DNA of 64,000 nucleotides from Kosakonia oryzendophytica (GTDB lineage: Bacteria > Pseudomonadota > Gammaproteobacteria > Enterobacterales > Enterobacteriaceae). Below the pieces are notes generated by a model, which was not told where the DNA came from, ran no database searches, and saw only the letters and a program-made list of their open reading frames with translations. The stretch spans positions 126,001-190,000 of the forward strand of contig NZ_FMAY01000002.1 of NCBI RefSeq assembly GCF_900094925.1, in the 5' to 3' direction. Below are positions 1-8,552 of this stretch, one piece after another (the stretch's first letter is position 1; the number at the start of each line of letters is the position of its first letter). Made by a program: the position numbers and the translations under genes.

Positions 1-263
1 GAGCCGACCGACAGATCGATCCCACCAGTGAGGATGATGAAGGTCATCCCGGCCGCCAGAACAATATTGATCGACGCCTGACGGGTGATGTTCAGTAGGT
101 TGCTTTCGGTGAAGAAGTTCGGTGCGATAAAACCGAAAACGGCAACGATCAGTATCAAAATTGGCAGGATACCGACCGTTTGCATCAGATCGCCCATTAG
201 CATCTTTTTAGCGGAGGCTGATTTCGCCACCGGCATAGCGGTATTGTTTTTGGAGTCAGTCAT
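1..263 (-). CDS. CUT2 sugar ABC transporter permease (partial, N-terminal part)
   Basis: Only the first 87 codons are present; the gene continues beyond the left edge. It is the inner-membrane permease of a ribose/galactose-type (CUT2) importer. The N terminus is a polar leader of about 25 residues, then a hydrophobic helix, then a segment reading [10 protein letters not shown], which closely matches the TSGIDLSVGS motif of RbsC-family permeases. Its ATG overlaps the last codons of the ATP-binding gene by 8 bases, so the two are translationally coupled. The substrate cannot be told from this fragment. Confidence 0.85.
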   Translation of the reverse strand, partial: MTDSKNNTAMPVAKSASAKKMLMGDLMQTVGILPILILIVAVFGFIAPNFFTESNLLNITRQASINIVLAAGMTFIILTGGIDLSVG

Positions 264-1779
264 GAGGCACCGCCTGGTGATGAGAGTCGTTAACGCCAGT
301 GGCCAGCGTCATAATGTTTTCCTGGGTGATGTTGTCGTTATGCAACTCGCCCACAATACTGCCTTCGCGCATGACGTAGACGCGGTCGCTCATGCCGACC
401 ACCTCCGGCAGTTCGCTGGAGATCATCAGAATGGCCACGCCCTGGCGCGCCATCTGGTTCATGATGCGGTAGATCTCGCTTTTCGCGCCGACATCGACGC
501 CACGGGTGGGCTCGTCAAGGATCAGAATGCGCGGACCTATTGCGACCCAGCGGGAGATCAGCAATTTTTGCTGATTGCCGCCGGACAATCCGCCTGCCCG
601 AACCTGCGCATGCGGGACACGAATGTTGAGCAATTTGATGGCGTCATCGGAGATAGTCTGCGCTTTTTTACGGTTAAGCATGCCCCAGGCCGCGTCGCGT
701 TCCAGCGTTGCCATGGTGATGTTCTCCTGAGCAGCCAGTTCAAGGAACAAGCCCTGTTCTTTGCGGTTCTCCGTCAGGAAACCAATACCTAAATCAATCG
801 CCGCGCGCGGGGAGTGGATCACTACCGGTTCACCGTCGATTTCGATCATGCCGCCGGTGGCTTTACGTACGCCAAAGATCAGTTGCGCCAGCTCTGAACG
901 CCCGGCACCCACCAGCCCGGCCAGCGCGACAATTTCCCCGGCGCGAACGCACAAACTGACGGGCTGAATTTTTTCACCGTCGGTCAGGTGGTGAATGTTC
1001 AGCCGCGGGTTACCGAGTGGAATATCGCGCTCTTTATTAAACAGGTCGCTTAACGGACGCCCGACCATCATGCGTACCAGTTCGGAGGCATTCAGTTTGT
1101 CGCGCGTCAGGCTGCCAACATACTGCCCGTCGCGCAGCACGCTGACGCGATCGGAAAGTTCATACACTTCCGCCATGCGATGGCTGATGTAGATAATGGC
1201 CATTCCTTCGTCACGCAGGCGCAAAATGAGTTCAAACAGGCGGTGCGTTTCGCGGGAGGAGAGGGCGGCGGTGGGTTCATCCATTACCAGAATGCGGCTG
1301 TTGCGGTGCAGTGCGCGGGCGATTTCCACTTGCTGTTGTTCGGCGATGGTCAGTTTCATCACCCGGTCGGTGGCCTTAAAGTGGGCACCGAGACGGTCAA
1401 TGACCGCCTGTGCCTGGGCTACCATCTCTTTGCGTTGTACCAGCCCGCCGCGCGCCAGTTCGCTGCCCAGGAAGATGTTTTCCGCCACGGTCAGATTAGG
1501 AGCGAGCTGCATCTCCTGGTAAATCAGGGTAATGCCCGCTGCCAGTGCATCTTTCGGCCCTTTGATGACGTAGGGCTGTCCGTCGATCAAGATCTCGCCG
1601 CTGGTGGCGCTGTAAGCGCCGGCAAGGATTTTCATCAGCGTGCTTTTTCCTGCGCCGTTCTCGCCCATCAGCGCGTGGATCTCACCGGGCCAGACGGTCA
1701 AATCCACCCCTTTGAGCGCAAAGAATTTGCCGAATGCTTTGGCAATATTGCGCATCTCCAGCACGGGCATGTTGCTCAT
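256..1779 (-). CDS. CUT2 sugar ABC transporter ATP-binding protein (RbsA/MglA type)
   Basis: 507 residues, the usual size for the double-ABC ATPase of ribose/galactose-type importers. The N-terminal half has Walker [10 protein letters not shown] and Walker [12 protein letters not shown]. The C-terminal half has the degenerate P-loop of the family ([10 protein letters not shown]), a signature LSGGNQQK and [14 protein letters not shown]. It would energise the permease encoded just downstream. An AGGAG lies 7-8 bases before the ATG at 1779. It is the first gene of the operon visible here. No substrate-binding protein gene lies upstream, where a divergent sensor kinase begins, so the binding protein is either beyond the left edge or elsewhere. 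The sugar is unknown. Confidence 0.9.
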   Translation of the reverse strand: MSNMPVLEMRNIAKAFGKFFALKGVDLTVWPGEIHALMGENGAGKSTLMKILAGAYSATSGEILIDGQPYVIKGPKDALAAGITLIYQEMQLAPNLTVAENIFLGSELARGGLVQRKEMVAQAQAVIDRLGAHFKATDRVMKLTIAEQQQVEIARALHRNSRILVMDEPTAALSSRETHRLFELILRLRDEGMAIIYISHRMAEVYELSDRVSVLRDGQYVGSLTRDKLNASELVRMMVGRPLSDLFNKERDIPLGNPRLNIHHLTDGEKIQPVSLCVRAGEIVALAGLVGAGRSELAQLIFGVRKATGGMIEIDGEPVVIHSPRAAIDLGIGFLTENRKEQGLFLELAAQENITMATLERDAAWGMLNRKKAQTISDDAIKLLNIRVPHAQVRAGGLSGGNQQKLLISRWVAIGPRILILDEPTRGVDVGAKSEIYRIMNQMARQGVAILMISSELPEVVGMSDRVYVMREGSIVGELHNDNITQENIMTLATGVNDSHHQAVPHD

Positions 1780-1905
1780 GTCTTGGCTCCTGAGAAGAAC
1801 GATATCCGCACTTCATCACACGTTAGTAAATGCAAAATGTCAGAAGCTGTTCATATTTGTCATAGTGACGTTAAGAAACTGTTTTAACTCTCTCCTGGAG
1901 CTGTT

Positions 1906-4470
1906 ATGCCGTATCGCGCGAATTCGTTTTTCGTCAGCACACGTGGGCGACTGCTGTTCTTCAACTTGCTGGTCGTGGCGGTAACGTTAATGGTCTGCGG
2001 CGTGGCGGTGCTGGGTTTTCGCCATGCCAGCCAGATCCAGGAGCAGGTGCAGCAGCAGACGCTGGACGATATGACCAGCAGCATGAATCTGGCGCGGGAT
2101 ACCGCCAGCGTTGCCACGGCAGCGGTGCGGTTGTCGCAGGTGGTTGGCGCGCTGGAATACAAAGGTGAAGCGGAACGGCTGGAGGCAACCCAACACGCGC
2201 TCCAGTATTCGCTAAGCCAACTGGCGAATGCGCCGTTGGCACATCAGGAGCCACAATTGGTGGCGCAAATCACCCGGCGCAGCCATGAGTTGCAACAGAG
2301 CGTCACCGAGATGCTGCAACGCGGGCAGCGCCGCCATCTGGAGCGTAATGCGCTGCTCAGCTCGCTCTACCAGAACCAGAGTTATTTGCGCCACCTGCAA
2401 GAGGTGAATGCCCGTGATGGCGGCAATGTTCCTGATAAGCAACTGCTGGAGGAGATGGATCGGCTCATTATCGCTGCGATTCAGACCCCCTCACCACGTC
2501 CCACCGTCCGGCAACTCACTGATATCATGGGGCAGTTACCGCAGCGTATCGATAGTTCCGCGGTAGGATTTATTTTGCCGGATTTCAGCGCCGAACTGCG
2601 CAAGCTGGGGCCGCTGTCGCTCCAGCTTGAAGAGAGTGATTTGGCGATCAACTGGTCGATGTTTCATATCAAAGCGCTGGTGGCGCTGCTGAACAGTGAT
2701 ATCAACCGCTATGTTGCCGCCGTGGCGCAGGCCTCGGATCTGCGCACCGCTCAGCGTCATCAGGAGATGCGCTCCATCATCTTCTTTATCAGTGGATTTG
2801 CGCTGCTGGCGCTGGTGATCACCGGGTTTGCCGGGTGGTATATCTACCGTAATCTTGGTTCCAATCTGACGGCGATTTCTCGCGCTATGTCGCGGCTGGC
2901 GCATGGCGAACAGGATGTGTCGGTGCCTGCGCTGCAACGCCGTGATGAACTGGGTGAGCTGGCGCGCGCTTTCAACGTTTTTGCGCGTAATACCGCCTCG
3001 CTGGAGCACACGTCGAAGCTGCTAAAAGAGAAAAGTACGCAACTGGAAACCACCTTTCACGCCATGCGCGATGGGTTTGCGTTGTTTGATAACCAGGGCT
3101 GCCTGGTGGTGTGGAATCCGCAATATCCACTGTTGCTCGGCTTAACGGCGCAGGCATTACAGCGCGGTCAGCATTATCAAATGCTGCTGCGGCAGGTGAG
3201 CGATTTCCCTGCGCACGTGCAGGAGAATCTTGCCCGCCCGCTGCCGAAAGCGCAGGAGTTGCGGCTGGCAGACAACCGCACTATCGAACTGCGTTTCAGC
3301 CCGGTGCCGGGGCGCGGGATGGTTAACGTGGTGCTGGATCGCACGGAACGTAAGGGGCTGGAGGAAGCGCTGTTGCACAGCCAGAAAATGAAAGCAGTGG
3401 GGCAGCTTACCGGCGGTCTGGCGCATGATTTCAACAACTTGCTGGCGGTGATTATCGGCAGCCTCGAACTGGTGGATCCCGCTTCACCGGATGCCCCGCG
3501 CATTTCCCGCGCCTTGAAAGCTGCTGAGCGAGGGGCGTTGCTCACGCAGCGGCTACTCGCATTTTCCCGCAAACAGTCGCTGCATCCCCATGCGGTGGAT
3601 ATGCAACCTCTGTTAGAGAACCTTGGCGAGCTGATGCGCCACTCGCTCCCTACCACGTTGGCGCTGGACATTGAAGCGCAGCACCCGGCGTGGCCCGCCT
3701 GGATAGATGTCGGGCAACTGGAGAATGCGATCATCAATCTGGTGATGAATGCCCGCGATGCGATGGAAGGCCAAAGCGGAGTCATCAAGATCCGGACCTG
3801 GAACCAGCGCGTAACCCGCCGTGACGGACGCAAACAGGATATGGTAGCGCTGGAAGTGATCGATCATGGCTGCGGGATGTCGCAGGAGGTTAAAGCACAG
3901 GTGTTTGAGCCCTTTTTTACCACCAAACAGACCGGCGGTGGGAGCGGACTGGGGTTGTCGATGGTTTACGGCTTTGTGCGTCAGTCTGGCGGTCGGGTTG
4001 AAATTGAGAGTGCGCCAGGGCAGGGCACGACGGTGCGTTTGCAACTCCCGCGTGCGACGGTGCAGGCACGCAGTCATGCAGAAGCTGACCAGGCGCAGGT
4101 GCGCGACACCAGCGACACGCTGATCCTGGTACTGGAAGATGAAGCCGATGTGCGCCAGACGCTCTGTGAACAGCTCCATGAACTGGGCTATCTGACGCTG
4201 GAGGCGGAAAACGGTGAACAGGCGTTGCAACTGCTGGAAGCCTCGCAAGAGATTGGCATAGTGATAAGCGATCTGATGCTGCCCGGACGTTTAAGCGGGG
4301 CCGACGTGATTAGCGCCGCGCGCCAGCACTACCCGCATTTACCGTTGCTGCTGATTAGCGGCCAGGATCTGCGTCCGGCGCATAACCCCGCACTGCCGGA
4401 TGTTGAACTGTTGCGTAAACCTTTTACTCGTATCCAGCTCGCGCAGGCGCTGCGGCGAATTGCGGCATAA
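1906..4470 (+). CDS. Hybrid sensor histidine kinase/response regulator
   Basis: 854 residues. Order of parts: a transmembrane helix (about 14-37), a large periplasmic sensor of about 250 residues, a second helix (291-314), HAMP (315-367), a PAS-like domain (about 385-480), a dimerisation domain with phosphoacceptor His507 in the motif AHDFNNLL, an ATPase domain (N-box near N615, GGGSGLGLS near 678-685) and a C-terminal receiver with Asp789. The overall plan resembles TorS, but the H-box is of the HDFNNLL class and there is no Hpt domain. It is transcribed divergently from the sugar transporter across 126 bp and might sense the same nutrient, which is inference. No partner response regulator is encoded in the window. 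TCCTGGAG precedes the ATG. Confidence 0.88.
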   Translation: MPYRANSFFVSTRGRLLFFNLLVVAVTLMVCGVAVLGFRHASQIQEQVQQQTLDDMTSSMNLARDTASVATAAVRLSQVVGALEYKGEAERLEATQHALQYSLSQLANAPLAHQEPQLVAQITRRSHELQQSVTEMLQRGQRRHLERNALLSSLYQNQSYLRHLQEVNARDGGNVPDKQLLEEMDRLIIAAIQTPSPRPTVRQLTDIMGQLPQRIDSSAVGFILPDFSAELRKLGPLSLQLEESDLAINWSMFHIKALVALLNSDINRYVAAVAQASDLRTAQRHQEMRSIIFFISGFALLALVITGFAGWYIYRNLGSNLTAISRAMSRLAHGEQDVSVPALQRRDELGELARAFNVFARNTASLEHTSKLLKEKSTQLETTFHAMRDGFALFDNQGCLVVWNPQYPLLLGLTAQALQRGQHYQMLLRQVSDFPAHVQENLARPLPKAQELRLADNRTIELRFSPVPGRGMVNVVLDRTERKGLEEALLHSQKMKAVGQLTGGLAHDFNNLLAVIIGSLELVDPASPDAPRISRALKAAERGALLTQRLLAFSRKQSLHPHAVDMQPLLENLGELMRHSLPTTLALDIEAQHPAWPAWIDVGQLENAIINLVMNARDAMEGQSGVIKIRTWNQRVTRRDGRKQDMVALEVIDHGCGMSQEVKAQVFEPFFTTKQTGGGSGLGLSMVYGFVRQSGGRVEIESAPGQGTTVRLQLPRATVQARSHAEADQAQVRDTSDTLILVLEDEADVRQTLCEQLHELGYLTLEAENGEQALQLLEASQEIGIVISDLMLPGRLSGADVISAARQHYPHLPLLLISGQDLRPAHNPALPDVELLRKPFTRIQLAQALRRIAA

Positions 4471-4520
4471 AACGGTGTTTAAATAGGGGACCCTGTTGCT
4501 GGCGAAGAAAAAAGAGCAGA

Positions 4521-4634
4521 ATGAATTTAAGTATCTTATTTCCGGTGATGGTCTTCACATACCCGGAAATAACACTATTGTTCTTCATGTTAATGCCCGA
4601 TAAATTATTTACATCAGGATTGTTACTCTCTTAA
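4521..4634 (+). CDS. Possible 37-residue hydrophobic small protein
   Basis: An open frame starting MNLSILFPVMVF and ending in LLLS, rich in Leu, Phe and Met, that could form one membrane helix. A purine-rich AAGAAAAAAGAG sits just upstream of the ATG. The frame ends 5 bases before a strong terminator hairpin at 4639-4700. A second inverted repeat (TATTTCCGG / CCGGAAATA) lies inside it. The segment could equally be a non-coding RNA or the 3' untranslated region of the sensor-kinase mRNA. I do not recognise the product. Confidence 0.2.
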   Translation: MNLSILFPVMVFTYPEITLLFFMLMPDKLFTSGLLLS

Positions 4635-4638
4635 GGCT

Positions 4639-4700
4639 AAACCTGAAATCCGCACACTCCGTTTCGACGGTTTTTGGATTTCAGGTTTTTTTTTGTTTTT
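4639..4700 (+). terminator. Rho-independent terminator
   Basis: The 13-bp inverted repeat AAACCTGAAATCC (4639-4651) / GGATTTCAGGTTT (4676-4688) with a 24-base loop runs into a T-rich tract to about 4700. It would end transcription from the sensor kinase or from a short transcript starting after 4470. Confidence 0.75.
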
Positions 4701-4763
4701 ATTCATCATGAATAAACATGGGTAATATCGAAGTATAGTTGTAAATAATATAGGGAAGATAAA

Positions 4764-6227
4764 ATGAAAAAATGGCTGTGTTGTAGTGTGCTTATTATTA
4801 CCTCCTTTTCACTCAGCGCCCGCGACGTCACACTAACGATACTGCATACCGGTGATACGCACGGCCGGGGGATGAGCAAAGAGGGAATTGGGTACGGAAA
4901 AATAAGTGGTTATGTAAAGGAACGGCGTAATACAACAGATAACGTGCTGTTTCTGGACGTCGGTGATGCGGTTAGCGGCGTACCGGTTACGGATTTATCG
5001 CTCGGCGAGACAAATATTACCGCCATGAACATGATGGGCTATGATGCCTTTACGCCAGGTAATGCCGATTTTATTTTTGGCGGGCAGGCGTTGCTGACAC
5101 TAAATAAAAAAGCCCGTTTCCCTTTTATCTCTGCGAATATTTTGTATCAAGGCAAGCCTGCATTTCCCCCTTTTATTATTAAAAATATTGATGGGATGAA
5201 TGTGGGGATTATTGGTGTTTCTCCATTGAATGCCATGATGGCGACAACAGACAATAAACTGTCCGGTTTTTCGGTCACCGATCCTGTTACGGCGGTGAAA
5301 GAGACGGTTGCTGCAATCAAAAATAAAACCGATGTGATTATTGTGCTGGCGCATTTGGGCAAGGTTGACCCGGATGTGAATATCGACAAATTGATTGCCG
5401 CTGTACCGGATATTGATGTCGTTGTAGACGGTCACGACCATATTGAGGTGAGAAACGGTGTACAAGTGGGTCATACCATCATGGTCAATGCCGGGCAGTA
5501 TGGCGACTTTCTGGGCGAGTTGACGTTAACCTTCAGGAATCACCATCGGGTGAGCTGGCATGAACGCCTGCTGGATAAAACGGCGCTTGCCGGTGTGACC
5601 GCCGATCGGGATGTTGAAACGTTTATCCACCAGCAACAGGCCCGGAACGCAGAAACGTTAAGCCGTATCGTGATGACATTGCCCTTTACACTGGATGGAA
5701 AACGCGAGCATGTACGTTCAGAGCAAACCAATTTTGGCGCGTTGCTGGCCGACGCGGAACGGGAATACGCCCGCGCGGATATCGCATTTACCGTGGGCGC
5801 TTTTCTGCGCGACAGCCTCAGTGCCGGGCCGGTGTCTTACGGGCAGTTGTTGAAGGCGCTGCCTTTTACGCTCCCGCTGGTTACCCGGGAGATGAGTGGG
5901 AAACAGATTAAGGATTTTATCGAACATAACTATACGGAAAAGCAGCTGATTTCCGGTGCTTATATTCACGTGAGTGGCATGACCTTTGCGGTGGATTTCA
6001 GCCGGCCGGTGGGTGACAGGATGATCGACATTCGCATCAATGGCGCGCCGCTGGAGGTCAATCAAACCTACCGGGTCGCTTGTAACGAGCAGGTAAGCGA
6101 TTACGGTATCCGCGAGATTGCCATCCGCGATCGGTATGAGGTGACGATGGCTTCTCTGCTGCGCGAATACGTGAATAAGCATACCAATCTGCCGACGCCG
6201 CAACCGCGCGTGCGTCTTATTCCGTAA
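4764..6227 (+). CDS. 5'-nucleotidase/UshA-family metallophosphoesterase, atypical active site
   Basis: 487 residues. A signal peptide (about 1-19, ending SLSA) predicts periplasmic export. The N-terminal calcineurin-like domain keeps the metal-binding motifs: D31-x-H33, G67-D68, N100, H197 and GHDH with H224/H226. The C-terminal half resembles the nucleotidase substrate-binding domain (NFGALLADA, YGQLLKALPF). The oddity is at residues 99-104. UshA has GNHEFD, whose His and Asp form the catalytic dyad; this protein has GNADFI. Metal ligands are kept but both dyad residues are lost, so activity may be altered or absent. It is a single gene between terminator hairpins. Lower GC in the 5' part than in the neighbours hints at acquisition. 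Confidence 0.85.
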   Translation: MKKWLCCSVLIITSFSLSARDVTLTILHTGDTHGRGMSKEGIGYGKISGYVKERRNTTDNVLFLDVGDAVSGVPVTDLSLGETNITAMNMMGYDAFTPGNADFIFGGQALLTLNKKARFPFISANILYQGKPAFPPFIIKNIDGMNVGIIGVSPLNAMMATTDNKLSGFSVTDPVTAVKETVAAIKNKTDVIIVLAHLGKVDPDVNIDKLIAAVPDIDVVVDGHDHIEVRNGVQVGHTIMVNAGQYGDFLGELTLTFRNHHRVSWHERLLDKTALAGVTADRDVETFIHQQQARNAETLSRIVMTLPFTLDGKREHVRSEQTNFGALLADAEREYARADIAFTVGAFLRDSLSAGPVSYGQLLKALPFTLPLVTREMSGKQIKDFIEHNYTEKQLISGAYIHVSGMTFAVDFSRPVGDRMIDIRINGAPLEVNQTYRVACNEQVSDYGIREIAIRDRYEVTMASLLREYVNKHTNLPTPQPRVRLIP

Positions 6228-6283
6228 CGCCGGGGATTTGAGATTTCTCCGCTACTCGCCCGCTATGGCGTAAATTAACGTAC

Positions 6284-6308
6284 AGCCAGTCACCTTTTGA
6301 GACTGGCT
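6284..6308 (+). promoter_or_regulatory. Hairpin abutting the yjdP start codon
   Basis: Perfect 8-bp stem AGCCAGTC (6284-6291) / GACTGGCT (6301-6308) with a 9-base loop. It ends two bases before the ATG of yjdP at 6311. No canonical Shine-Dalgarno sequence is visible; the only purine-rich stretch (TTGAGA) lies at the loop/stem junction. It could control translation, or be the 3' terminator of the preceding gene followed by TTT. Confidence 0.5.
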
Positions 6309-6310
6309 TT

Positions 6311-6634
6311 ATGAAACGTTACGCGACAGCGCTGTTCGTCGGCGCACTCTCTCTCAGTGGTCAGATGGCCCATGCCGATATTATCGACGATGCCATTGGC
6401 AATATTCAGCGCGCGATCGGTGATGCGTATAACACCGATGGCAGTCGGGATGACGATCAACGCTATCAGGACGATAGCCTGCGTCGTGACGAACGCAGCC
6501 GGCGCTATGAAGATCGCCGCCGGCAACTGGAAGACCGACGCCAGCGGCTCGACGACCGCCAGCGCCAGCTCGATGAGGAGCGACGCCAGCTTGATGATGA
6601 ACAGCGCAGGCTGGAAGACGATTACGACCGCTAA
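6311..6634 (+). CDS. yjdP: YjdP family periplasmic protein
   Basis: 107 residues, close to E. coli YjdP (109). A signal peptide ends at about residue 22 (QMAHA|DIIDD). The mature part has the conserved DIIDDAIGNIQ segment and then a highly charged Arg/Asp/Gln/Glu-rich stretch with heptad-like DDRQRQLDEERRQL repeats, predicted to be one long helix or coiled coil. Function unknown. In E. coli it also lies beside the phnP end of the C-P lyase cluster, which supports the assignment. Its stop lies only 5 bases from the stop of the convergent phosphatase gene. Confidence 0.9.
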   Translation: MKRYATALFVGALSLSGQMAHADIIDDAIGNIQRAIGDAYNTDGSRDDDQRYQDDSLRRDERSRRYEDRRRQLEDRRQRLDDRQRQLDEERRQLDDEQRRLEDDYDR

Positions 6635-6639
6635 CGGCG

Positions 6640-6981
6640 CTAGGCCGGAACGCGTACGCGAAGCCCAAGGCGCGCCGGAACTATATCTTCCAGCAGGGCG
6701 ACCAGCTGCGGATCCATAAAGTGGTAATGATCGGGAATATCCAGCACATGCACCGGTTTATGCTGCATCAACCGGCCAAAGTCGGCCATGATCCGGCTCT
6801 TGTGCTGTTCTTCCATTACACAAATAACGTCTGCCCAGGAAAGAATGGCGGGCGACACTGTTTTTCTTGCCTGGCGTTGAGTCCCGGCGGAGCGGGCATT
6901 GAGCCCGGGATAGCGACGAAAAACCTGCTCAGCCGTCGGGCTGCGCCATTGGTTTCGGCTACAAATAAAAAGCACATTCAT
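6640..6981 (-). CDS. Low-molecular-weight protein tyrosine phosphatase-like protein
   Basis: 113 residues. The N terminus carries the phosphatase loop C-x5-R-S (Cys7, Arg13, Ser14; CSRNQWRSP) directly after a beta strand, as in LMW-PTPs and arsenate reductases. The C-terminal part has Asp-Pro-type residues (DIPDHYHFMDP) in the place of the general acid. Slightly shorter than typical LMW-PTPs (about 140-150). There is no partner tyrosine kinase (Wzc-type) nearby. The substrate is unknown and could be a small phosphorylated metabolite rather than protein. Confidence 0.75.
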   Translation of the reverse strand: MNVLFICSRNQWRSPTAEQVFRRYPGLNARSAGTQRQARKTVSPAILSWADVICVMEEQHKSRIMADFGRLMQHKPVHVLDIPDHYHFMDPQLVALLEDIVPARLGLRVRVPA

Positions 6982-7185
6982 GGCAAGTTATTACTCATTA
7001 ATGCCGCGTAGTGCGAATTACTACCTGATCACACGCGGGTATTGAAGACCCCGTTGCGTTGCGCGCAACAACTTTTCGGTGCGAGTCTGTACGCTTTATC
7101 CCTCAAACTACCTCTTTACAGGCTGCGTTTGCTTCTCCCGGCTCCATCGGGAAATACCGGGACGAATATATCCATATTGTGCGGT

Positions 7186-7944
7186 CTAATCCAGCACAAT
7201 CCGCATGCCATCATACCCTGCTTCGAACCCCGTCGGCAGCGGGTTTTTCATCATCCATTGATCAAAGACATGACTGATATGGGTTAGGATCACTCGCGGA
7301 CAGCGAATCACCGCATTCAGGGCGATAATTGTGGTCAAATCACTGTGATTTTTTGGCGTTTCCGGGCGGGGTTCATAACTACAATCTATGATAACCACCT
7401 GCGGATGATTATTGAGCAAGAACTTCAGCGTCTTGTCGGGCAGACCCGCCGTATCTGACAGCCAGGCCACCCGGCTGTGCGCGGTTTCAAGCAGATACCC
7501 GAACGTTATTTTCGAGTGATTCAGCGGCAAAGGCGTGACCTGCAACCCTTGCAGATCAAAGACCACAAACGGCTCAACGGTATGGCTGAAATCCAGCAAA
7601 CCGGGGTGTTTAAAGAGATCGTCGCAGCCTTGCTCATCTGGTGGGCCGTAGACCGGGATTTTATCGCCCACGCCCCAGCGTAGCGGAAACAAGCCCTGCA
7701 CATGATCCATATGGTAGTGGGTCAACAAAAATTGTTGAAACGCGCCTGCCGGAATGTGCTCCATCAGGTCTGGGATACCCGCATCCAGTAGTGTTACCGT
7801 GTCGTTAAACTGAACGACGGCGCTACAGGGCTTGCGGCGATGCGCCGCGTTCTGCCGCGCGCGATGGCAGGCGGCGCAGTGGCAACCAAATACCGGCACT
7901 AACTGCGCGCCGCCCGTGCCAGTGAGGGTGATTGTTAAGCTCAT
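7186..7944 (-). CDS. phnP: PhnP, phosphoribosyl 1,2-cyclic phosphate phosphodiesterase
   Basis: 252 residues, the same length as E. coli PhnP. A metallo-beta-lactamase-fold hydrolase with the motif THYHMDH, an N-terminal TGTGGAQ, and Cys residues for a structural zinc (GCHCAAC). It opens the ribose 1,2-cyclic phosphate 5-phosphate made by the C-P lyase core to ribose 1,5-bisphosphate. The start is placed at MSLTITLTG by homology; an upstream in-frame start adds 20 unrelated residues. It follows phnN after 59 bases, where E. coli has phnO; no phnO is present here. It is the last gene of the phn operon. Confidence 0.95.
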   Translation of the reverse strand: MSLTITLTGTGGAQLVPVFGCHCAACHRARQNAAHRRKPCSAVVQFNDTVTLLDAGIPDLMEHIPAGAFQQFLLTHYHMDHVQGLFPLRWGVGDKIPVYGPPDEQGCDDLFKHPGLLDFSHTVEPFVVFDLQGLQVTPLPLNHSKITFGYLLETAHSRVAWLSDTAGLPDKTLKFLLNNHPQVVIIDCSYEPRPETPKNHSDLTTIIALNAVIRCPRVILTHISHVFDQWMMKNPLPTGFEAGYDGMRIVLD

Positions 7945-8003
7945 ACGACCCCTTACAACGGTTGGGTTCACGTAATCGGCGCAGACGCACTGCGCCGCCA
8001 TCA

Positions 8004-8552
8004 TTACGCACTTTTCCCTTGTTGCGCGCGTATCAGCGTGACCAGTCCTTCGACTGACTGTAGCAAACTTCCGTCATTATTGAGTGTCAGGCAACCTGTC
8101 GGGGGGTAGCGGGCTGCTCTTTCCAGTCGTGCGGCGATTTCCGCCGCATTTTCCCGCCCGCGTCTTTCCAGCCGCTGGCGTAAAATCTCCGCAGATACCT
8201 GTACATGCACCGGCACCAGCACATCGCCATACTGTGCCAGCGCCTGGGGGAGATGCCCACGAGAACCATTCACCACTACATCAAACCCGGTTTGCAGCCA
8301 GAGATCGATCTCTGCGCCAATGCCGTAGTAAAAGCCGTTGGCATGCCAGCTCAGCGTAAAAAGATGCTGTTCAGCACGGGTGAAAAACTCCTTTTCGCTC
8401 AGCGCAATATGGTTCTCGCTGCCCGCGCTGGCCGGGCGCGTGATATAGCGGTGCGCCACCAATAGCTGCGGATGCTCCCGCTGGCGAAGTGCCGCCAACA
8501 GAGTATCTTTCCCGGCACCGGATGGCCCCATCAACCAGATCAGTCTGCCCAT
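8004..8552 (-). CDS. phnN: PhnN, ribose 1,5-bisphosphate phosphokinase
   Basis: 182 residues. A P-loop GPSGAGKDT at about residues 9-17 and a guanylate-kinase-like fold. It phosphorylates ribose 1,5-bisphosphate to 5-phosphoribosyl-1-pyrophosphate, the last step of the C-P lyase pathway. Its ATG overlaps the phnM stop by one base (TGATG), indicating translational coupling. Confidence 0.95.
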   Translation of the reverse strand: MGRLIWLMGPSGAGKDTLLAALRQREHPQLLVAHRYITRPASAGSENHIALSEKEFFTRAEQHLFTLSWHANGFYYGIGAEIDLWLQTGFDVVVNGSRGHLPQALAQYGDVLVPVHVQVSAEILRQRLERRGRENAAEIAARLERAARYPPTGCLTLNNDGSLLQSVEGLVTLIRAQQGKSA

